In this document: one piece after another, positions 56,958-64,000 of the stretch | Layout of the letters: each line of letters starts with the position of its first letter | How positions within the stretch are numbered: position 1 is the first letter of the stretch | Made by a program: the position numbers and the translations under genes | Notes under the pieces: generated by a model | What the model saw: the letters and a program-made list of their open reading frames with translations, nothing else | Told to the model about the DNA's origin: nothing | The model's database searches: none | DNA from: Massospora cicadina | Lineage: Eukaryota; Entomophthoromycota; Entomophthoromycetes; Entomophthorales; Entomophthoraceae | Direction of reading: 5' to 3' | DNA: 64,000 nt | Assembly: GCA_022478985.1 (NCBI GenBank) | Contig: JAKSZP010017410.1 | Coordinates: 36,337 to 100,336, forward strand

Positions 56958-57323
56958 AGATCATTATTGTTTCCAAGCCCTTTTGAGTACCAACGTCCCA
57001 AATTATTCATCCACCAAGATGTTTGCTGCGCTTCCACCACTCATCTGCCCTCCTTTGAGCTGCATACATCCATAATGTCATCCCCCTTCAGTGCCCCAAA
57101 TGAATGCTTTTCAGTTGTTCCTCTTGTTCCATCCACCATGCCAAAAGTATGCAATGCCAGTAACGTATGACCTTCCAAAGAATGTTGCATCGAGATTTCA
57201 GGCCTGTCTTGAGGCTGTAGTATTTCCAAATGCTCATACCCACAGTACTGGCTGCTCCACTCCCCCCTTGCCTCCGCTGTTGCCTGCTGATACCTCCATT
57301 TTACAAGAGGTGATGTCACGATC
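56958..57323. other. Interior of miniature LTR element
   Basis: A 366-base interior, GC-richer than its surroundings. A minus-strand frame (57349-57041, 102 codons) contains RYQQATAEARGEWSSQYCGY; a plus-strand frame (57091-57336, 81 codons) contains VASRFQACLEAVVFPN. Neither shows a known domain. It could be a captured host fragment. Confidence 0.4.
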
Positions 57324-57770
57324 TGACTTAAGTTAATTGTGGCATTCAAATTTTAAATGTAATTTGTTTTTATTACTTACCTTTTGGAGCTTAACATAAC
57401 TCCCCCTCAATGTGCAACGCCAAATTTCTCAGTTTTACATCATTATAGTTAATCAAAATTTAAAGTTTATATCTGATGGCGCAGCATGAGTTTTGACAAA
57501 TTTTTGGTGTGTTTTCCTCCTTTTGCTCTGTGCTGATTATCCAACATAGTATAAAAGCAATCATAAACTTTAAGAGACATCTTAAAATTCCTATGTTAAT
57601 TTTTGGGCTCACCTTGCACAAGCACTTTTTACACAAATAAAAATATATTGGTCTCAACTTTGATTTTTGCGCCTTAGCACCTACTCCAAACCCCCGTTAG
57701 TTGTGATTGATGTGGTAGACAACCTTCCATTGCACTTGGCAATGCAGCAGATAATTGTCATTATATGAAA
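57324..57770. repeat. Miniature element, right terminal repeat
   Basis: Partner of 35550-35808 + 56769-56957. Both share a plus-strand TATA-like box (AGTATAAAAGC at 57548-57558; GGTATAAAG near 35772), TTTTGGTGTGTTT and CTCTGTGCTGAT. Confidence 0.65.
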
Positions 57771-57775
57771 CAATT

Positions 57776-57999
57776 TGCTATATTCATCCTAAAGGCTGAA
57801 TTGCATGTTGCTCTGATGGAGCACAATGGGCTGCAAGGCACCACCTGGGTTTGTGCAAGGTAGAGATCTAAGTACTTAGGTGAGACAAAGAGACAAGAAG
57901 AGTTGGTTGGGCCTGAGAGCCAGCACTGGCAAATTTCAGCATTATCAAAAAACATTAGGAGGTGGCACACCCACTGCCCCATGGGGGACAACAGGCTTT
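57776..57999 (-). pseudogene. Half-LINE 4 gag, N-terminal part
   Basis: Frame with FVSPKYLDLYLAQTQVVPCS and CNSAFRMNIANC. It corresponds to the first ~75 residues of the half-LINE gag (compare FISPQYLALHLARI in half-LINE 1). It is cut at the miniature LTR element and continues at 35549. An early in-frame stop follows the ATG at 57999. Confidence 0.6.
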
Positions 58000-58100
58000 A
58001 GCTCATCAACGTAGGGTAAATTGTAGAGAGTTGATGACAAGTGGAGTTCTTTTTGCTTAACTAAAATTAAGATTTAATAAAAATGGGTGAATCAAGTGAG

Positions 58101-59303
58101 ACCAAGATAAATCCCTTTTACTATATTCCTTTGTTTTAAATAGAGTGTCTTCATGTTTATTGATCTCCAGACTATATCTTAAACTAATGCTAAATCAAAA
58201 CTTAATAAGATTTGTATAATAGCTAAACAATTTTTGAGTTTTAATTTGGGTTTTAGAATGTTGAACTTGGTGATTTTTTCTGGTTTGACTCAATCTGGTC
58301 AGATATACAAGCTATCATTTCTTATTAGTAAATAGTCTTAAATAACCTTGGAACTATTGTCTCCAACTATTTAATATCTGTTCTAGGTTCAATAACTAAT
58401 ATAGACTTTGGATCTGGTTTAGCTTGGCTATTTAGGAGGGGGATTCTATGGTTAATTTATTAGGCCAGATATAAACTCCAACTCACTTTTATAATGGTAG
58501 ATTAAATCTAGTGCTTCTTAATTTATGTATTTAATTAGAGAGTTCTAAGTTGATTGTCCCAAATCTAGTCAACCTTTTTCAACAACTTTATTGAAGACTT
58601 CCTCAAGGAACTTTCAAATCATATAGATTTGGTACCTTCTGTGGAGTCCTATTCTTTCTTTTAAGGGTCCCCGCTGTAGCTATCAGGTTGGATATTCAGC
58701 TACACCAATTTTGAAAAAGGAAAGGTAATGCCCCCTGAGCAATGCCACTAGAAAAATAACAGACTTAATGCATCCTTCAACGAGGTGATGGGTGGCTAAT
58801 CTCCAGAATATTCCAGTCCCACCCTCAAGCCAGCGGGCTCCCTGACCTTCTCATTATCACATAATTTACCAAAGCATACCTTATAAGAAATGGGGATATA
58901 AGTTGAGAAGTATGCACTGTTTTCAATGGATTACAGTCAAAACCTTGATATGGGTGAAATGCTACACCCAATCGAGGGGAAAATCCCCAAATAAGCACAT
59001 TAAAAGTCAATCAGATGCAACAATGCAAGAATCTCAAGTAGACGAAATAATCTCTGAGAAAATGAGGGCAAAAACCCCAGCACTAAAAAAGTTGCAAAGA
59101 ATCCCCAAGTTGAAGCATCAGATGAGCTATCTACCCTATTAACTTTCTGGAGGCCCTGGCAAGAAACAAGCAACTTAAGTAAAGTAACAAGGGAAATTTA
59201 TGTCCTTGAGAGTATTTGCCAGCCACTCTGTTGTGATATAAAAACATGCAATTCCTCCCACCATATTTTGCACTAAAAAACCCAGCGCTCTGCCTTAAGT
59301 TGT
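58101..59303. other. No gene recognised between half-LINE 4 and E3
   Basis: AT-rich. A 79-codon plus-strand frame at 58903-59142 (DEIISEKMRAKTPALKKLQR) is charged and helical but has no signature. No repeats of other window parts were noticed. Confidence 0.45.
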
Positions 59304-60178
59304 TGTAAGGAGAGTTTCTATAACTCTCCAGTTCCCAGTAAGGTGGTGCGCGGTGCATAGCTCCAATGCAAGGGAAGGATAGACCCGCAGAGGGTGCTTG
59401 AGCTAAAGTAACATAGGGCGAGGGTGTTTATCATGGTAAAGATTAATATTTTGACCAAACAACAAGACTTTTGTGGGCCCCAAAGGTGTGTCCATAGCCA
59501 AGCTTTGATCAGGGCTAGAGTTCTCGAGTGCCTCAGTCTGGAGGGAACCAGGGTGGCCCCAAGGTACAAATGATGCTGTTGTAATTTTGTGAAAATAAAT
59601 CAGCAAACGTTGCGTGAGACCTCCTCAAAGAGGTCTTTGCACAGGTTCTCTCAAGTTAACATGAATAAAACGTGAGCTAACAAGGGGTTTTTATTAAGTA
59701 AGAAGTCGACCAACAAGAAAGGTTGGTCTCAAATAAACATATTTAAGCAAATTTGAGGGAATCATCAATCAATAGAAGTGGTGCTTAGCCCAGGTGCACC
59801 AATAAGCGCACGCTTCCATTGGGCAGTGTACTATAGCTGGTAATTGACCAAACTCAGGTTATTGATTGAAGGTAAGGCTTACCCATGCAGTGAATTTCAA
59901 AAACTGAACAGGATTATTGACCCCATTCACCAAGAAACCAAAGCAAAATGTCATTATTTATTGTATAGCTGGTTCATTATAAAGCGCCTGCACTAACGCA
60001 GGGCCAAACTTCTCGCATATCCCCAGGACCAACCTGGGCATATCTTACCTTAATCCAGCGTTGGTCCAAGGTATGTTTGATGTCAGGGAGGCCTGCCAAT
60101 TTCACCTTTTTGGCTCCTGACGTTCAGCTTTGTCCTTGCTGTTGATTCCCATAATTATGTCATCCTCAAGCCATGACA
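59304..60178 (-). repeat. E3 3' LTR
   Basis: On the minus strand runs TGTCATGGCTTGAGG to CTCCTTACA. It shares GGACCAACGCTGG and the GACCTC-TTTGAGGAGGTC hairpin with the E2 LTRs. Confidence 0.78.
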
Positions 60179-60234
60179 TTACCTTCTCATTCTTTTGAGG
60201 CCACACCCTTCCTCCAGGGGCTTAGGTCAGGGAA

Positions 60235-61640
60235 AAGTTCTTTTGGGCTGGGGCCAACTTCATAGTGGCAACGGTTTACTTTTACTGAGATCTGGTGGCC
60301 TCAGGGAAACGCTTGTAGAAGGCTTCAATAAGATCTTGGGCATGGGTGCAATCATGCGCTAGTACCCAACTGTTCTCCGCTGCATCAAATCCCTTCCAGG
60401 ATAATAGGTACTCAAGCCTTCTTTTTACTCATAGGGAGGCTACTATCTCCTCCACTTCCCACTCTGGCGCCTCATCCATGAGATAATACTCCGGGGTCTC
60501 TGATGGGGGGCCCTCAAACAACGTCAGGTTGCTTTCATGAAAGACTGAAAAGATCTGAAATAAAGGGGGAAGATCCAACCTGTATGAGGAGTGGCAACCT
60601 TTCTGCAACGTTTTAAGGGCAAATCCTATTTAATCCCAGCTTTTTGCATGGCTGCTTGATAGGAATGTTTTGAGCATCAAGAATCACAAGATCCCCTTCT
60701 TTGTACGCTGGACCAACTCGTCTCTTTCCATTGATGTTCTCCTTATAAACCTGCATTGCCGCCTCCAAAATTGTGGAAACCCCCTGGTGTGCTTTCTTAT
60801 AGTCTTAGCAAAGAATACCATTGCTTAAAACTCTTAATCCACAACTAGGCTCTATATTGAATGCAGGGTTAACCCATGGTTGGTGAAAAAGGGGAACAAC
60901 TGAAAGACGCATGTATAGTGTTGTTGTAGCTAAACTGGCATAGAAAGGTGAGAAACCAGATATGAATGATCTGCAGCAGCGTAACACCATAAAAACTGTT
61001 ACAAACACTGGTTCACTCTTTCAGTCTGCCCATCAGATTGGCGATTATAGGCATTTAAACGCAAGGACGAATCTGAAGAGTCTTACACAATTCTTCCTAA
61101 AAGACTGAGATTAACTGGGGTCCATGATCGTAATAATTTCTTGTGGGACCCTGTGAAGAGCAAACACATGAATGACGAAGAGCCTAGCCATATCAGCCAC
61201 GGTTACTGTGGTTCTGCAAGGAATAAAGTGGGCGAACTTTGTAAACTGTTCCACCACTACCATGATGGCATCGTAGCCATCTGATAAGGCAATTCCACAA
61301 TGAAATCCATTACTAAGGAAGTCCAAGGCCTTTAACTTTTTGAACTGGTAACAACGACCCCGCTAGTTTCTGTCAATATGGTTTCATTTGATTGCAGATC
61401 AGTATCTCTTTACAATACCTACCCACCTGAGCGGCTAACCCCTTGCAATTGTAATTGCAGCAAGTTAGCTCCAGAGTCTTCGCCCTCCCAGGATGACCAA
61501 TGGAGTATTACGTCATGATGGTCCCAAATGATTTTTAGGCGAAATGTTCCAGTGGGAACTCATAGGCGCCCCTGAAAACACACCATCTCATTCTTTATGT
61601 TGTAACCTCAGGTGATGTCCTCTTTATTATAAGCTCTTGG
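60235..61640 (-). pseudogene. E3 integrase and chromodomain
   Basis: The 61111-61326 frame has SDGYDAIMVVVEQFTKFAHF and ADMARLFVIHVFA. QSDGQTE-like sequence follows in broken frames near 61020, then GKRRVGPAYKEGDLVILDAQ and IPIKQPCKKLG (60640-60760). Chromodomain: WEVEEIVASL, then RRLEYLLSWKGFDAAENSW and CTHAQDLIEAFYKRFPEA (60290-60510), better kept than in E2. Confidence 0.78.
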
Positions 61641-61649
61641 CAAGGAGCA

Positions 61650-63031
61650 TAGTATATTCGGCTGACAAAGGCTGTGTAAAGACTACCTTTCTGAAAATAG
61701 TGTATTCCTCTGCATTTTCCAGAGAAGCGAGCGCTGGCCCGTGGGCAAGGAAGAGGGAGGTTGAGACACAAGCTTACCTGGTGGAATCATCAACTGTGGT
61801 TTATGCACCTCTACCTCCTTAGGATCAGGAGCTAGTGCAGGGTTGCAGCTCAAAGCATCCGCCAAACCATTCTCCATGCCCTTAGTAAACTCATAGGAAA
61901 ACACGAATTGGGCTAAGGTCTCATGTCAGTGGGTTTGCCGTGGGGTCAAGACTTGAGGTGCACAGTAATACAGTAAGGCATGGTGATCTGTACGTATGTG
62001 GAAGGGTTGAGATGAGCCATGCAAGTGATGACGCTAATTAGTCAGCGCCTCAACCACTGCTAATAACTCTTTATAATTTATGGCGTAATTTAACTCTGAC
62101 AAAGACATCTTCCTGGAATAAAAATCCCACTGGATGCTCTATTCCATCATCGCCTGCCTGTAGTAAGGCAGCCACTATGGCGAAGTCGGAGGCATTGGTA
62201 GACACAATGAACTACTTTTTAGGATTTACATGGCAAAGGATGGATGTGGACAAAAGGGTGCACTTTACTGCTTGGAAAGCATCCTCCAAAATGTGGACCA
62301 TCGAGTAATTTAGATCCACTCGCCTTATACGGGGGTGCTGCCAACTCAAATTTGATTGGGCTTCCTTTCTTAAAAAATGTACACATCCACAAAAAACTCC
62401 TCAATTCCTTGACCAAAGTTGGGGTGGGCCACTCATAAATCGCCTTTTCCTTGTCTGTAGTTATCATGTGTCCTTGGTCAAACACGACTTTGCCAAAAAG
62501 GTGCTTGGGACTTGAAGAATTCACATTAGCTGATCTTCAGCGTAAGGTTGGCTGCCTTTAACCTCTCCACCACTTGCCAAAGGTATACTGCATGGGACTC
62601 ATGATCAGGGGAAAACACCAGATATCATCCATGTAGGCAAACGCGCATACCCTCAGCAGAGCCCCTAAAGCTGCATCAATACAGCGTTGAAAGATAGCAG
62701 GGACTTTCTTAAGACAAAGGGCATAACCCAAAATTGGAAATACCTTTTCTGGCATGGAATGCAGTAAGCACTCCTGGCCCTTCTTGATCAAGATCTGATT
62801 GAACGAGATTAAGCAATCCAGTTTGGAGAAGACTTTCGCCTTTTCTACATAGAGTGCAATCTGTGAGTCCAAGGGGATGGGATATAAATCTGGTACAATG
62901 ACAATTTTTAGGTTCTCATAATCTACACATGGGCATAAAGTACCATCAGCTTTCTCCATGAAGAGAAGTGGGTAGCATACTGAGGAGGTACGCTGAAAAT
63001 CGCACCTTTGGCTAACTGCTCCATAACCCAC
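61650..63031 (-). pseudogene. E3 reverse transcriptase and RNase H
   Basis: The 62558-63031 frame (157 codons) carries FMEKADGTLCPCVDYENLK, YPIPLDSQI, FSKLDCLISFNQI (palm Asp) and FAYMDDIWCFP with an intact YMDD box (~62625). Next come KVVFDQGHMITTDKEKAIYE and FKKGSPIKFELAAPPY. RNase H reads STNASDFAIVAALLQ, with Asn for the first catalytic Asp. Frame breaks near 62560 and 62215. Confidence 0.8.
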
Positions 63032-63059
63032 ACATCTAATGCCGATTCCTCCTGCATGG

Positions 63060-64000
63060 TTAAAGGGTAAATCAGGGAAGATATATGCACCATATCAACG
63101 GTGAACTTGAACTTGCAATCGAATCTGAATGAGCAGGTAATACATTGGCTAAAGCTGCATCAAATGAAGATTCTAGCCTCTCTAAACAGGAAGGTAAAGG
63201 TATCTCCAGTGAGGGCTTCAACAATAGAGCGATACTGAGAGTGTGGATATTGTGCCAGTGGGGCAGATCGGCTTTAGAATTAGCCTCAGACAAAGGGACA
63301 ACTAATATATGACCATTCTCTAATGTTAAGGACAAGGTGTTGTCTTTAAATTTGGTCATGACGTCAAACTTTTGCCACCACTCTACTCCCAAAATAATGG
63401 GGTACAGAAGGTCTTTGATTTATTGGAAACGGGATAACTAATGATACTTGCCCAGTTGATAATTTACTAACCCTAGAACCTTCAGTGTGAGAATATCTTG
63501 AGAGCCCCTCCTCTAACCATACCACATGGCAAGTAACTAAGCTCAAGGTAGTCGGCTAGGTCTTAGTCCATAAAATTCCCAGAGGCTCCAGTATCCACCC
63601 AAATAGTAGTCTTGTTTTTTCTTAAAAGGGGATGAGAGGGTAGAAGTTAACAAAAAATGTTCTGAATAGTCTTTATTTATAGCAGACAACGCCAACACTT
63701 CACCATGAAAATCTTCTTCATGTATAAGCATGCCCCAGGGTACATTTTTGCATCAAAAAATGGAGAGGGATAGTTGGCCACTCTTACTATTGAGGTCACA
63801 TATCCCACCATATCTTCAAAAAAAATTATTCGAGGTGGGTATCCCACCATATCTTCAGCAGTTGAATAAACGTTTTTATATTGTAAAAGTAACTCAATCT
63901 CCACCTCCTGGGTTCTGCAGATCATGGTAATGGTCAAGCGTGGGTTCTCTGGAGTGATTCGGTATACTTAAATGGGTTCCATATCAAAGCCATAAGAGAA
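63060..64000 (-). pseudogene. E3 protease and gag end
   Basis: VDTGASGNFMD (63567-63600) is an intact protease triad, followed by DLADYLELSYLPCGMV as in E2. The 63072-63392 frame (GVEWWQKFDVMTKFKDNTL) continues it. Upstream the 63677-63937 frame (TMICRTQEVEIELLLQYKN) matches E2 except for an in-frame 39-base duplication near 63800-63857. Confidence 0.68.

Larger units (their letters stand above)
35550..57770. mobile_element. Miniature LTR element (TRIM-like), split by element H
   Basis: Two direct repeats of ~447 bases enclose 366 bases (56958-57323). The first repeat is 35550-35808 plus 56769-56957 (448 bases after removing H); the second is 57324-57770 (447 bases). They start TGGGTTAAGTC and TGACTTAAGTT. 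Flanks are CAATC and CAATT, four of five matching. Total is about 1.26 kb with no pol domain. The size and layout fit terminal-repeat retrotransposons in miniature. Orientation is unclear; no convincing primer site or polypurine tract was seen. Confidence 0.62.
34836..58100 (-). mobile_element. Half-LINE 4: gag-only element, split by a miniature LTR element
   Basis: The gag N-terminus (57999 to 57776) and the rest (35549 to 34836) are halves of one minus-strand gag. They meet exactly at the target repeats CAATT (57771-57775) and CAATC (35545-35549) of the miniature LTR element. Bringing the flanks together restores the gag spacing seen in half-LINEs 1 and 2. The 3' end with its LINE motif was not found, so the left boundary is uncertain. 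Confidence 0.6.
59304..64000 (-). mobile_element. Chromovirus E3 (Ty3/gypsy), 5' end beyond window
   Basis: Minus-strand relative of E2: 3' LTR at 59304-60178, then chromodomain, integrase, RNase H, reverse transcriptase, protease and part of gag running off the right edge. A purine tract (AAAAGAATGAGAAGG) precedes the LTR start TGTCATGG. LTR and coding blocks all align with E2 but with many differences, so E2 and E3 are old, separate insertions. Confidence 0.85.

Noticed and set aside
58903..59142. 79-codon charged plus-strand frame
   Set aside because: No homologue in the window, no promoter or motif; could be chance. Left as an unassigned stretch.
1..64000. CRISPR arrays, rRNA, tRNA genes or bacterial operons
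   Set aside because: No regular short-repeat array, no rRNA-like block and no intact tRNA were seen; the only tRNA-like sequence is the SINE head. All coding sequence is eukaryotic retrotransposon type.

Overview
The window is eukaryotic and looks like a dense retrotransposon graveyard with no host gene I can recognise. It holds non-LTR elements with an apurinic endonuclease, an FADD-type reverse transcriptase and CCHC ORF1, several Ty3/gypsy elements (some with a C-terminal chromodomain), SINE-like insertions and short LTR elements. The LINE is most like the Tad1-type LINEs of fungi. A large, repeat-rich fungal genome is my best guess, but the species cannot be fixed from the sequence.

Left cluster (1-27.8 kb). 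LINE copy A (+) runs off the left edge. A chromovirus (C) integrase at 4.3-4.9 kb resumes as a chromodomain at 20.3 kb. The 15.4 kb between is nested insertion: a gag-only, LINE-tailed element (half-LINE 1, minus strand) is split by a second gag ORF plus a full-length LINE copy B, and LTR element J (14022-20296, TSD GACCC) landed at its 5' edge. J has gag and integrase, no protease/RT/RNase H, and an antisense ORF between integrase and its 3' LTR. From 22.4 to 27.6 kb lies the gag and protease of another element (D), split by a complete 1.9-kb half-LINE 2 with an exact 15-bp TSD.

Middle (27.8-34.1 kb). Chromovirus E2 (+) is bounded by ~0.9-kb LTRs. It carries a 288-bp SINE with a tRNA-like head and the same 3' tail as the LINEs.

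Right cluster (34.8-58.1 kb). Half-LINE 4 holds a miniature LTR element (two ~447-bp repeats around 366 bp). That element is split by LTR element H (35809-56763, TSD CCATC). H's left LTR contains element F (+), which carries a 132-bp insertion with an exact 15-bp TSD. H's right LTR contains element G (-, TSD CAAGT), whose integrase is interrupted by a 532-bp solo LTR (TSD CACTG). The window ends in chromovirus E3 (-).

Main point: LINE, gag-only and SINE-like insertions share one terminal sequence (around TGTCCGTCCCCTGGTC) and ~15-bp target duplications. This fits one LINE machinery moving three kinds of passenger, including an apparent family of gag-only non-autonomous elements. All coding regions seen are broken by stops or frameshifts. 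Coordinates of decayed parts are approximate; all motif and repeat calls were made by eye.
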